DNA of 64,000 nt from Limnohabitans sp. 63ED37-2 (GTDB taxonomy: Bacteria; Pseudomonadota; Gammaproteobacteria; Burkholderiales; Burkholderiaceae_C), in the NCBI RefSeq assembly GCF_001412535.1, contig NZ_CP011774.1:2413501-2477500 (forward strand), written 5' to 3'. Shown here in pieces: positions 16,265-24,472 of the stretch. Both the position numbers and the translations under genes were made by a program. Numbering within the stretch: position 1 is the first letter of the stretch; each line of letters begins with the position of its first letter. The notes below the pieces were generated by a model. It saw nothing but the letters and a program-made list of their open reading frames with translations, had not been told where the DNA came from and did no database searches.

Positions 16265-17251
16265 ATGCTCAACATCTTCACCCTCGCCAATGGCCGCCTC
16301 TTCCAAGAAGAGATCGAGTCGCTGGAAGAACTCTCTCGCTTTCAGCCCATCTGGGTCGACCTGGAGTCGCCCACCCTCGAAGAAAAACGTTGGATCAAGC
16401 AGTACTATGGCTTGCTTATCCCCGAAGACGCGATGGACGAGGACATCGAGGAATCGGCCCGTTTCTATGAAGAGGACAACGGGGAACTGCACATTCGCTC
16501 TGACTTTTTGATTGCCGACGAAGACGAGCCACGCACCGTGCGCTGCGCCTTCATCTTGAACCAGCACAATGCCGACCTGAAAAGCCAGGGCGTGCTGTTT
16601 TCCATCCACGACGAAGACGTGCCGGTGTTTCGCTTGCTGCGCATGCGCGCACGCCGCGCCCCGGGCCTGATCGAAGACGCCAAGGAAGTGCTGCTCAAGC
16701 TGTTCGATGCCGACGCCGAGTATTCCGCCGACACGCTCGAAGGCATTTACGACAAGCTCGAAACCGCTGGCAAAAAAGTGCTCTCGGGCGATGTGACCGA
16801 CGCGATGGCTGGTGAAGTACTGGGCGCGATAGCGCGGCAAGAAGACTTGAACGGACGCATCCGCCGCAACGTGATGGACACCCGCCGTGCCGTGAGCTTC
16901 ATGATGCGGTCCAAAATGCTCAATTCCGAGCAATTCGAGGAAGCCCGCCAAATCCTGCGCGACATCGACTCGCTCGACTCGCACACGGCCTTTCTCTTTG
17001 ACAAGATCAACTTCTTGATGGATGCCACGGTCGGTTTCATCAACATCAACCAGAACAAGATCATCAAGATCTTCTCGGTGGCCAGCGTGGCCTTACTGCC
17101 GCCCACCTTGATCGCGAGCCTCTACGGCATGAACTTCCAGTACATGCCCGAGTTGTCGCAAAAATGGGGTTACCCCTATGCCTTGGCGCTGATGGCCGCC
17201 AGCGCCGTGGTGCCCATGTGGTACTTCCGCCGCCGGGGTTGGCTCAAATAA
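16265..17251 (+). CDS. corA: CorA-family Mg2+/Co2+ channel
   Basis: Pentameric inner-membrane divalent cation channel. The 328 residues comprise a large acidic cytosolic domain (1-265) and two C-terminal helices. The selectivity motif YGMNF has Gly-Met-Asn at 288-290, and the protein ends in the basic tail RRRGWLK. ATG 16265 has only a weak ribosome binding site; the structured leader upstream may control expression. It converges on mtnN with 9 bases between stop codons. Confidence 0.96.
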   Translation: MLNIFTLANGRLFQEEIESLEELSRFQPIWVDLESPTLEEKRWIKQYYGLLIPEDAMDEDIEESARFYEEDNGELHIRSDFLIADEDEPRTVRCAFILNQHNADLKSQGVLFSIHDEDVPVFRLLRMRARRAPGLIEDAKEVLLKLFDADAEYSADTLEGIYDKLETAGKKVLSGDVTDAMAGEVLGAIARQEDLNGRIRRNVMDTRRAVSFMMRSKMLNSEQFEEARQILRDIDSLDSHTAFLFDKINFLMDATVGFININQNKIIKIFSVASVALLPPTLIASLYGMNFQYMPELSQKWGYPYALALMAASAVVPMWYFRRRGWLK

Positions 17252-17260
17252 TAGTCTGCT

Positions 17261-18022
17261 TCAGTCCAGCGCCCGCTGGCGCAGCCACTGCGACACAATG
17301 GCCAAACTGTAACTGCTGGCCACCTCGCGGATGAAGCGCTGAAAGTCGGTGTGCGCCGTGTCGTCTGCGCGGTCGGAGATGGTGCGCACCGCCGCAAAAG
17401 GCACACCGTAATCGTGGCACACCTGCGCCACCGCTGCGCCCTCCATTTCCACCGCCAAGGCCTCAGGCAGTGCTTGGCGCAGCGCATGGCTTTCGGCCGA
17501 GGTCGAGACAAAACGGTCGCCACTGAGGATCAAGCCTCGATGCACGCGAGGCGTATTCAATTGGAACTCGGCCAAGGTGCTTGGGCCAAGGTGCAGCGCG
17601 GCATCGGCCAACACCTGCTCGCTGGCTTGTGCCAGTTGAACAGCCAGCTTGGCATCGGCCTCAAAACGGGCACGGCCATACAGCGGCACCTCATGACGCG
17701 GAAACAGCGGCGAGGCGTCCATGTCGTGTTGCACCAAACCATCGGCCACCACCACATCACCCACCCGCACCCCAGAGCCCAGCCCGCCCGCCACACCCGT
17801 GAAAACCAAGGTGTCGACCCCAAAGCGCTCGAGCAGCACCGTGGCCGTGGTGGCCGCGGCCACCTTGCCGATGCGCGAGAGCACCGCCACCACCGAGTGG
17901 CCTTGCCAATGGCCGACCCAAAAGTCGCGCCCGGCTACCTGCAAGCGCTGCTCGTCAGGCATTGCCGACAGCACGGCCGCCAGCTCTTCGTGCATGGCGC
18001 TCATGATGCCGATCACTGCCAT
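17261..18022 (-). CDS. mtnN: 5'-methylthioadenosine/S-adenosylhomocysteine nucleosidase
   Basis: Cleaves adenine from MTA and SAH, recycling by-products of polyamine synthesis and methylation. The 253 residues begin with the family start IGIMSAMHEE (4-13) and contain VFTGVAGGL, the substrate-binding VEMEGAA block (Glu pair near 198-200) and the catalytic Asp in RTISDRAD. It lies downstream of the fadD terminator and probably has its own promoter in 18023-18044. Confidence 0.93.
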   Translation of the reverse strand: MAVIGIMSAMHEELAAVLSAMPDEQRLQVAGRDFWVGHWQGHSVVAVLSRIGKVAAATTATVLLERFGVDTLVFTGVAGGLGSGVRVGDVVVADGLVQHDMDASPLFPRHEVPLYGRARFEADAKLAVQLAQASEQVLADAALHLGPSTLAEFQLNTPRVHRGLILSGDRFVSTSAESHALRQALPEALAVEMEGAAVAQVCHDYGVPFAAVRTISDRADDTAHTDFQRFIREVASSYSLAIVSQWLRQRALD

Positions 18023-18044
18023 GGATCACCCTTGTTCTGTACTT

Positions 18045-18079
18045 CAAAAAAGAAACGGCCACTTTGGAACAGGTGGCCG
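18045..18079 (-). terminator. Intrinsic terminator after fadD
   Basis: On the minus strand CGGCCAC and GTGGCCG form a 7-bp GC-rich stem with a ten-base loop, followed by TTTCTTTTTTG. It lies 38 bases past the fadD stop codon and separates fadD from mtnN. Confidence 0.75.
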
Positions 18080-18116
18080 CAGACCCGTGCCCAGGCGTGG
18101 GCATCGCAGGGGTGCG

Positions 18117-19799
18117 TCAGGCCTTGGCGCGCAATTCGCGCCTCAAAATTTTACCCACTGGGGTCTTGGGCAATTCGTCGCGGAACTCGATCACACGAGG
18201 CTGTTTGTAAGCGGTCATGTTGTCGCGGCAGTAAGCGATGATTTGTGCCTCGGTCAACGCCGGGTCCTTGCGCACCACCACCAACTTGACGGTCTCGCCC
18301 GTTTTCTCATCGGGCACACCAATGGCTGCGCACTCCAGCACGCCGGGGCATCCGGAGGCGACTTCTTCCACTTCGTTGGGGTAGACGTTGAAACCGCTGA
18401 CCAAGATCATGTCTTTTTTGCGGTCCACGATCTTGAAATAACCTCGCGCATCCACGATGCCAACGTCGCCCGACTTGAAGTAGCCATCGGCGGTCATGAC
18501 CTTGGCGGTTTCGTCTGGGCGCTGCCAGTAACCGGCCATCACCTGCGGGCCTTTGATGGCAATCTCGCCAGGAGTGCCGGGGGTGGTGATTTCGTTGCCA
18601 TCGTCGTCGAGCAACTTCATCCAAGTGCCGGGAATCGGCACACCAATGGTGCCAGTGAACTCAGTGCTGGTGGTCGGGTTGCAGCTGGCCGAAGGGCTGG
18701 TTTCGGACAAACCATAACCTTCGCAGATGGGGCAACCTGTTTTCTCCAGCCAGAGTTTGGCGACATTGGGCGTCACGGCCGTGCCGCCGCCCAAAGACAC
18801 CAGCAGATTCGACCAATTCACCGTGCCGAAATCAGGGTGGTTGGCCAGACCGTTGAACAAGGTGTTCACAGCTGGAAAACTGTGGAACGTGTGCTTGGAC
18901 AGTTCTTTCAGGACCGCAGGCAAATCACGCGGATTGGGAATCAGAATGGTTTTGCCACCCATGCGCAGGCCCAGCATCATGTTCACTGTGAAAGCGAAGA
19001 TGTGGTACAGCGGCAAAGCGCACACCGAAGTGGGCTGCTGCCCTTCTGGCATGCGCTTCATGGCAGGCTCGTTCCAAGCCTCGGACTGCAAAACGTTCGC
19101 AATCACGTTGCGGTGCAAAAGCACCGCGCCTTTGGATACACCCGTGGTACCGCCTGTGTACTGCAGCACGGCAATGTCATCGGCAGAAAGCTCGGGTTTG
19201 CGAAACGCCTGCTGGCGCCCCTTGCTCAGGGCTTCATTGAAACGAACCCCTTGGGGCAAATTGAAGGCGGGCACCATCTTCTTGACGTTGCGCACCACGT
19301 AGTTGACCAAGCTGCCCTTGAGCAGGCCCAAGCGGTCACCCATGGACGCCAGCACCACATGCTGCACAGGGGTTTGGGCGATGCATTTTTCCAGCGTGGC
19401 GGCAAAGTTTTCGATGGTCACGATGGCTTTGGCGCCTGAATCCTTGAGTTGGTGCTCCAGTTCGCGGGCGGTGTAGAGCGGATTGACGTTGACCACCACC
19501 AAACCCGCACGCAAAACAGCCGCCACAGCCACCGGGTACTGCGGCACATTGGGCATCATGATGGCCACGCGATCGCCCTTGCTCAGGCCCAAGGATTGCA
19601 GGTAAGCCGCCATGGCCAAGCTGTCTTGGTCGGTTTGGGCGAAGCTGAAATCCTTGCCCATGAAGCTGTAGGCAATGCGCTCTGAATATTTGGAAAAACT
19701 GTCTTCCAGCAAACCGACCAAAGAACTGTAGGCGTTCGGATTGATGTCGGCCGGGACGCCTTCGGGGTAACTCTTGAGCCAAATGGGATTCGCGTTCAT
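18117..19799 (-). CDS. fadD: Long-chain fatty acid-CoA ligase
   Basis: Activates long-chain fatty acids to acyl-CoA at the inner membrane for beta-oxidation or phospholipid synthesis. The 560-residue ANL-superfamily enzyme has the AMP-binding P-loop YTGGTTGVSKGA (about 213-224), the GYGLSETSP motif (about 359-367) and the C-terminal hinge/lysine region with LPKTPVGKILRREL. Length and N terminus (MNANPIWLKSYPEGVP) fit FadD of Burkholderiales. It lies alone between two terminators. Confidence 0.93.
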   Translation of the reverse strand: MNANPIWLKSYPEGVPADINPNAYSSLVGLLEDSFSKYSERIAYSFMGKDFSFAQTDQDSLAMAAYLQSLGLSKGDRVAIMMPNVPQYPVAVAAVLRAGLVVVNVNPLYTARELEHQLKDSGAKAIVTIENFAATLEKCIAQTPVQHVVLASMGDRLGLLKGSLVNYVVRNVKKMVPAFNLPQGVRFNEALSKGRQQAFRKPELSADDIAVLQYTGGTTGVSKGAVLLHRNVIANVLQSEAWNEPAMKRMPEGQQPTSVCALPLYHIFAFTVNMMLGLRMGGKTILIPNPRDLPAVLKELSKHTFHSFPAVNTLFNGLANHPDFGTVNWSNLLVSLGGGTAVTPNVAKLWLEKTGCPICEGYGLSETSPSASCNPTTSTEFTGTIGVPIPGTWMKLLDDDGNEITTPGTPGEIAIKGPQVMAGYWQRPDETAKVMTADGYFKSGDVGIVDARGYFKIVDRKKDMILVSGFNVYPNEVEEVASGCPGVLECAAIGVPDEKTGETVKLVVVRKDPALTEAQIIAYCRDNMTAYKQPRVIEFRDELPKTPVGKILRRELRAKA

Positions 19800-19872
19800 A
19801 TGGGGTTCTCCTGCGGGTCAGTCTACCGTAAATCTGACACCGAACTGACGTTAAATACCTCGGGGTTTACGC

Positions 19873-19905
19873 CAAAAAAAAGGGAGCGAACCAGGTTCGC
19901 TCCCT
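19873..19905 (-). terminator. Intrinsic terminator after pntB
   Basis: On the minus strand AGGGAGCGAA and TTCGCTCCCT form a 10-bp stem with a five-base loop, followed by eight T residues. It sits 24 bases past the pntB stop codon and ends the pntAB transcript before fadD. Confidence 0.92.
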
Positions 19906-19929
19906 CCTGTAAACCCTGGTGATGAAGTC

Positions 19930-21348
19930 TTAAGCCTTCAAGACCATCAAGACCTCGTCGAGCATCTTTTTGGCATCACCAAACAACATGCGGTTGTTGT
20001 CTTTGTAAAACAGCGGGTTGTCCACGCCCGCATAGCCGCTGGCCATAGAGCGCTTCATCACAATGCTGGTGCGGGCCTTCCACACCTCGAGCACCGGCAT
20101 GCCGGCGATCGGGCTGGTCGGGTCGTCTTGGGCGGCCGGGTTCACGATGTCGTTGGCACCGATGACGATGGCCACGTCGGTGTCCGGGAAGTCATCGTTG
20201 AGTTCGTCCATCTCGAACACGATGTCGTAAGGCACTTTGGCCTCGGCCAACAAAACGTTCATGTGGCCAGGCATGCGGCCCGCGACGGGGTGGATGCCAA
20301 AGCGCACGTTCACACCTTTGTCGCGCAGTGTCTTGGTGATTTCAAACACCGTGTGCTGGGCTTGGGCCACGGCCATGCCGTAGCCCGGCACGATGATCAC
20401 GTTCTTGGCGTCGCGCAACATTTCGGCAGTCTCAGCGGCCAAGATAGGACTGACTTCACCTTGCGGCTCGGCCGCTTCGCCTGTGGGCTTAGGCGCTGCG
20501 GCTGTGGTGCCAAAGCCCCCAGCGATCACGCTGATGAAGCTGCGGTTCATGGCATTGCACATGATGTAGGACAAAATCGCGCCACTGGAACCCACCAAGG
20601 CGCCGATCACGATCAGCAAGTCATTGGAGAGCATGAAGCCGGTGGCCGCTGCGGCCCAGCCGGAGTAGCTGTTGAGCATGGACACCACCACGGGCATGTC
20701 GGCGCCACCAATGGCCATGACCATGTGGATACCGAACAGCAAGGCAATGGCGGTCATGATGAACAAAGGCACCATGCCCTCTTCCACCGTCTGGGCGTTC
20801 ATGAACTCACGACCGAAGTAAATCACCGCGATCAAACCCACCAAGTTGAGCCAGTGGCGGGCAGGCAGCAACAAAGGGCTGCCGCCGATGCGGCCGGACA
20901 ACTTGCCAAATGCCGCGACCGAACCCGAGAAGGTCACCGCGCCGATGAAGATGCCGATGTAGATTTCACCCGCGTGGATGGCATGAGCCGCGCCTTCCAA
21001 ATTCTTGGAGGCTTCTGGATCCACATAAGTGGCGTAACCCACCAGTGCCGCGGCCATACCGACCATGCTGTGCATGAGCGCCACGAGCTCGGGCATTTGG
21101 GTCATCTGCACTTTGCGTGCAGCGTACAGACCAATGAGCGCACCCACCAGCACAGAGCCCACGATCATGGGAATGCCTTCGGCCGTGACTTGCGGGCCAA
21201 AGATGGTGGCCAGCACGGCCAGGCTCATGCCGATCATGCCGTAGAGGTTGCCGCGCCGTGCGGTTTCCTGGTTGGACAAACCACCCAGGCTGAGGATGAA
21301 AAGAATGGTCGCGCCGATGTAGGCGACCGTTGCAAGACTTGCAGACAT
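19930..21348 (-). CDS. pntB: NAD(P) transhydrogenase subunit beta
   Basis: Membrane and NADP(H)-binding subunit of the proton-translocating transhydrogenase, which makes NADPH from NADH using proton-motive force. The 472 residues have about eight N-terminal helices and a C-terminal NADP domain with VIIVPGYGMAVAQAQH (about 308-323) and the GANDIVNPAAQDDP block near 407-420. AGGAG precedes ATG 21348 at good spacing. It follows pntA by 17 bases and ends at a strong terminator. Confidence 0.97.
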   Translation of the reverse strand: MSASLATVAYIGATILFILSLGGLSNQETARRGNLYGMIGMSLAVLATIFGPQVTAEGIPMIVGSVLVGALIGLYAARKVQMTQMPELVALMHSMVGMAAALVGYATYVDPEASKNLEGAAHAIHAGEIYIGIFIGAVTFSGSVAAFGKLSGRIGGSPLLLPARHWLNLVGLIAVIYFGREFMNAQTVEEGMVPLFIMTAIALLFGIHMVMAIGGADMPVVVSMLNSYSGWAAAATGFMLSNDLLIVIGALVGSSGAILSYIMCNAMNRSFISVIAGGFGTTAAAPKPTGEAAEPQGEVSPILAAETAEMLRDAKNVIIVPGYGMAVAQAQHTVFEITKTLRDKGVNVRFGIHPVAGRMPGHMNVLLAEAKVPYDIVFEMDELNDDFPDTDVAIVIGANDIVNPAAQDDPTSPIAGMPVLEVWKARTSIVMKRSMASGYAGVDNPLFYKDNNRMLFGDAKKMLDEVLMVLKA

Positions 21349-21365
21349 TCAGTTTCTCCTTCTTC

Positions 21366-22967
21366 TTATTTTCTGAACATGGCCAGCATGCGCTGGGTGA
21401 CGGCAAAGCCGCCAAACATGTTGATGGCCGTCAGCACCAGCGCCAAAGAGGCCAAGATGGCGATCAGCGTGTTGGGACGCCCGGCCGCCGCCAAGGGCGA
21501 GATCTGCACCAGCGCACCAATGGCGATGATGGAGCTGATGGCGTTGGTCACGCTCATGAGCGGGGTGTGCAGCGCGGGCTTGACGTTCCAGACCACCATG
21601 TAGCCCACAAAGCAGGCCAACACAAACACCGTGAAGTGCGACAGGAAGGCCGCTGGCGCATACGCGCCCACCAGCACCAGCAGCACAGCGGCGACCGCTG
21701 AAACGATGAGCAACTGGCCCACCGGCATGGGGCCCGAGGGCTCGCCGTGGCCGTGGCCTTTTTTGGCGGCCGGCGCGGCAGCGGGTTTGGCCGCAGGCTT
21801 GGGCGCCACCACCAGAGGCGGAGCAGGCCAAGTGATTTCACCGTTTTTGATGACCGTCAGGCCCCGAATCGCGTCGTCTTCCATGTTGACGTTGATCACG
21901 CCATCTTTGGTCTTGCACAACTCTTCGGTCAAGCGGAACAAGTTGGTACCGTACAGGGTGGACGACTGGCGCGCCATGCGCGAAGCCAGGTCGGTGTAAC
22001 CCACAATCGTCACGCCGTGCTTCACCACGGCTTTGCCGGGCTCGGTCAGTTCGCAGTTGCCGCCTTGCTCGGCGGCCATGTCCACGATCACGCTGCCGGG
22101 CTTCATGCTTTGCACCATTTCGGCGGTGATCAGCTTGGGTGCGGGTTTGCCGGGAATCAGCGCGGTGGTGATGATGATGTCGCACTCTTTGGCCTGCTTG
22201 GCGTACATCTCGCGCTGCGCGGCTTGGAAGCCTTCGCTCATGACCTTGGCGTAACCGCCACCGCCCGAGCCTTCTTCTTCGTAGTCCACTTTGACGAACT
22301 CACCGCCGAGCGAAACCACCTGATCGGCCACTTCGGCGCGGGTGTCGTTGGCGCGCACGATGGCACCCAAGCTGGCGGCCGCGCCAATGGCGGCCAAACC
22401 GGCCACACCGGCACCGGCAATGAACACTTTGGCGGGGGGCACTTTGCCCGCAGCCGTGATCTGGCCGTTGAAGAAACGGCCAAAGGCGTTGGCCGACTCG
22501 ACCACCGCGCGGTAGCCACTCACACCGGCCATGGAGGTCAGCGCGTCCATCTTCTGGGCGCGGCTCAATGTGCGGGGCAAAGCGTCAATGGAGAGCGCCG
22601 TGACCTTTTTGGCCGCCAACTGCTGCATCAAATCGGGGTTTTGGGCGGGCCACAAGAAACCGATCAAGGTCTGGCCTTCGTGCATCAGCGCCACTTCGTC
22701 GGGTGTGGGGGCACGCACTTTAAAGACGATGTCGCTGCCGCTCCACAGCGCCGCGGCGTTGGGGGCAATGGTCGCGCCGGCTTCAACATAAGATGCATCA
22801 GACAGGTCTGCCAGCTCGCCAGCGCCTTGTTCGACCACCACGGCAAAGCCGAGTTTGACGAGTTTGGTCACCGCATCGGGGACTGAGGCCACCCGCTTTT
22901 CACCGGGGAAAATCTCACGGGGTACGCCAATGCGCTGAGGCTTGGGGGCGTGATCGCCTGTTTGCAT
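21366..22967 (-). CDS. pntA: NAD(P) transhydrogenase subunit alpha (fused form)
   Basis: NAD(H)-binding subunit of the proton-translocating transhydrogenase. The 533 residues are the single-chain form: an alanine-dehydrogenase-like NAD domain with VFIAGAGVAGLAAIGAA, then a flexible Ala/Pro linker and His-rich spacer (about 395-415), then three to four C-terminal helices. The frame opens with a TTG at 22985, but GGAG is correctly spaced from ATG 22967, which is preferred. Transcription may begin in the palindromic region at 23079-23118. Confidence 0.96.
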   Translation of the reverse strand: MQTGDHAPKPQRIGVPREIFPGEKRVASVPDAVTKLVKLGFAVVVEQGAGELADLSDASYVEAGATIAPNAAALWSGSDIVFKVRAPTPDEVALMHEGQTLIGFLWPAQNPDLMQQLAAKKVTALSIDALPRTLSRAQKMDALTSMAGVSGYRAVVESANAFGRFFNGQITAAGKVPPAKVFIAGAGVAGLAAIGAAASLGAIVRANDTRAEVADQVVSLGGEFVKVDYEEEGSGGGGYAKVMSEGFQAAQREMYAKQAKECDIIITTALIPGKPAPKLITAEMVQSMKPGSVIVDMAAEQGGNCELTEPGKAVVKHGVTIVGYTDLASRMARQSSTLYGTNLFRLTEELCKTKDGVINVNMEDDAIRGLTVIKNGEITWPAPPLVVAPKPAAKPAAAPAAKKGHGHGEPSGPMPVGQLLIVSAVAAVLLVLVGAYAPAAFLSHFTVFVLACFVGYMVVWNVKPALHTPLMSVTNAISSIIAIGALVQISPLAAAGRPNTLIAILASLALVLTAINMFGGFAVTQRMLAMFRK

Positions 22968-23078
22968 GAATGTCTCCTCACTCAATCCACAAAAAAAGTA
23001 TGGCTAATGACACAGCTTAACCGAAGTCAATAAATACAAGCCCGAATCAAGTCCTTCACGATCTTGTTGGAACCATGA

Positions 23079-23118
23079 TGACTCCATTATATCAGTATCA
23101 GCTGATATAATGGAGTCA
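23079..23118. promoter_or_regulatory. Palindrome with two opposed extended -10 promoters (pntA / Nudix)
   Basis: GACTCCATTATATCAG (23080-23095) and its exact complement (23102-23117) flank a six-base spacer; an outer T/A pair extends the match. Each arm contains a perfect extended -10 element TGATATAAT, pointing right at 23103-23111 and left on the other arm. No good -35 is present on either side, which extended -10 promoters do not need. Leaders would be about 80 bases for the Nudix gene and about 110 for pntA. A looser repeat (CCATG...CCATGG) continues outward. No T-run argues against a terminator. Confidence 0.55.
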
Positions 23119-23199
23119 ATCCATGGATTTAGGCACCTTTTTGGTGCTCAGGTCTCGGTCAGGACATGCCTTGCACGTTGGCAAGTCGATAATCTGGGC

Positions 23200-23694
23200 A
23201 TGGATACCCGCTGGAAACCCAATGTCACCGTGGCCGCCATCATCGAGCGTGATGGCCGCTACCTCTTGATCGAAGAACACACGCAAGAGGGTTTGCGCCT
23301 GAACAATCCGGCAGGCCATTTGGACCCGGGCGAATCACCCGCACAGGCATGCGCCCGCGAAGCCCTGGAGGAAACGGCCCAGCCCTTCACACCCACCGCC
23401 TTGGTGGGGATTTACCTCTCCCGCTTTCAGCGTCCGGCAACCGGCGAAGACATCACTTATGTGCGCATGGCTTTTTGCGGCGACGTCGGTGAGCTGCAAC
23501 CCCATTTGAGCCTGGACGAGGGCATCGTGCGCACACTCTGGATGACCCCAGAGGAAGTGCGGGCGAGCGCTGAGCGCCACCGCAGCCCACTGGTCTTGCG
23601 CTGCATCGAAGACCATCTGGCCGGACAACGCTTTCCACTTGAGGTGATCCATACCGACCCGGCAGTGGCGAATTTGCCGCCCTTGTCGACATGA
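23200..23694 (+). CDS. Nudix hydrolase (NudJ-like)
   Basis: Predicted pyrophosphohydrolase of the Nudix superfamily; the NudJ/YmfB branch dephosphorylates thiamine pyrophosphate and nucleotides. The 164 residues carry the Nudix box at 39-61 (GHLDPGESP...CAREALEET), matching GX5EX7REUXEEXGU except for Ala in place of the last Gly. The frame is open from 23110, but that ATG lies inside the palindromic -10 element, so 23200 (MDTRWKPNVT) is chosen. The stop overlaps the next start as ATGA. In many proteobacteria NudJ is next to mnmA; here mnmA is 5 kb away. Confidence 0.86.
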   Translation: MDTRWKPNVTVAAIIERDGRYLLIEEHTQEGLRLNNPAGHLDPGESPAQACAREALEETAQPFTPTALVGIYLSRFQRPATGEDITYVRMAFCGDVGELQPHLSLDEGIVRTLWMTPEEVRASAERHRSPLVLRCIEDHLAGQRFPLEVIHTDPAVANLPPLST

Positions 23695-24452
23695 GCCCCG
23701 ATCTGCCCACCGAGGCCCTGTGGCTGCTCACAGGCGCGGCTGCTTTCGCCGCGGGCGTGCTCAACGCCATCGCTGGGGGTGGCAGCTTCCTCACTTTTCC
23801 AGCCTTGGTGTTTGCCGGTGTCCCCCCCTTGGCGGCCAACGCCACCAGCGCCATGGCCGTCAGCCCAGGTTACCTGGGCAGCGTACTGGGCTTTCGATCG
23901 GAATTGCAAACCCTGCCCCGCGCCCTGCTGCATCGGGAAGTGGCCATTGCTGCGGTGGGAGGTTTGATTGGCGCGGGCTTGCTCTTGGTCACGCCAGCAC
24001 GGGTGTTCTCAGGCTTGGTGCCCTGGTTGCTGCTGCTGGCAACAGCCCTGTTTGCGGCAGGCCCCTGGCTTGCACGGCGCAATTCAGGTCAGGGCCACCC
24101 TGCTTGGCGGCTGCCGGGCCTGATGGGCGTGGCCATTTACGGCGGCTATTTCAACGGCGGCCTGGGCATTTTGTTGATGGCGCTGTACACCCTGACGGGT
24201 GAGAGCCGGTTGAACACGGTCAACGCGCTGAAAAATCTCAACTCGTTTGTGCTGTCTCTATTGTCGGTGGCCGCCTTTGCGGTGGCCGGGGCCATTGTCT
24301 GGCCGCAGGCGCTTTGGATGATGGCGCTGGCCACAGCGGGCGGCTGGGCGGGTGCGCGACTGGCCAAGCGCCTGCCCGTGCATTGGGTGCGCTGGCTGGT
24401 GATCGGCACGGGTTTGATGATGAGCGTGGTGTTTTTCACGCGAACGGGCTGA
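23691..24452 (+). CDS. TauE/SafE-family sulfite exporter-like membrane protein
   Basis: A 253-residue inner-membrane protein with about eight helices. The TauE/SafE pattern is clear: GVLNAIAGGGSFLTFPALVF (about 22-41), the central YGGYFNGGLGILLMALY repeat (about 150-166), and LNTVNALKNLNSFVLSL. Substrates in the family include sulfite and organosulfonates; none can be chosen here. It overlaps the Nudix gene by four bases, so the two are translationally coupled, but no functional link is evident. Confidence 0.88.
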   Translation: MSPDLPTEALWLLTGAAAFAAGVLNAIAGGGSFLTFPALVFAGVPPLAANATSAMAVSPGYLGSVLGFRSELQTLPRALLHREVAIAAVGGLIGAGLLLVTPARVFSGLVPWLLLLATALFAAGPWLARRNSGQGHPAWRLPGLMGVAIYGGYFNGGLGILLMALYTLTGESRLNTVNALKNLNSFVLSLLSVAAFAVAGAIVWPQALWMMALATAGGWAGARLAKRLPVHWVRWLVIGTGLMMSVVFFTRTG

Positions 24453-24472
24453 GCCCGACCTGCCCACCCAAT

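Noticed and set aside
20128..21603. 491-residue His-rich plus-strand open frame opposite pntB
   Set aside because: High His content comes from reading the complement of common codons; pntB is unambiguous on the other strand.
23110..23199. Upstream start for the Nudix hydrolase at ATG 23110
   Set aside because: That ATG lies inside the extended -10 element of the palindrome and would add 30 residues without family similarity; the Nudix fold begins right after 23200.
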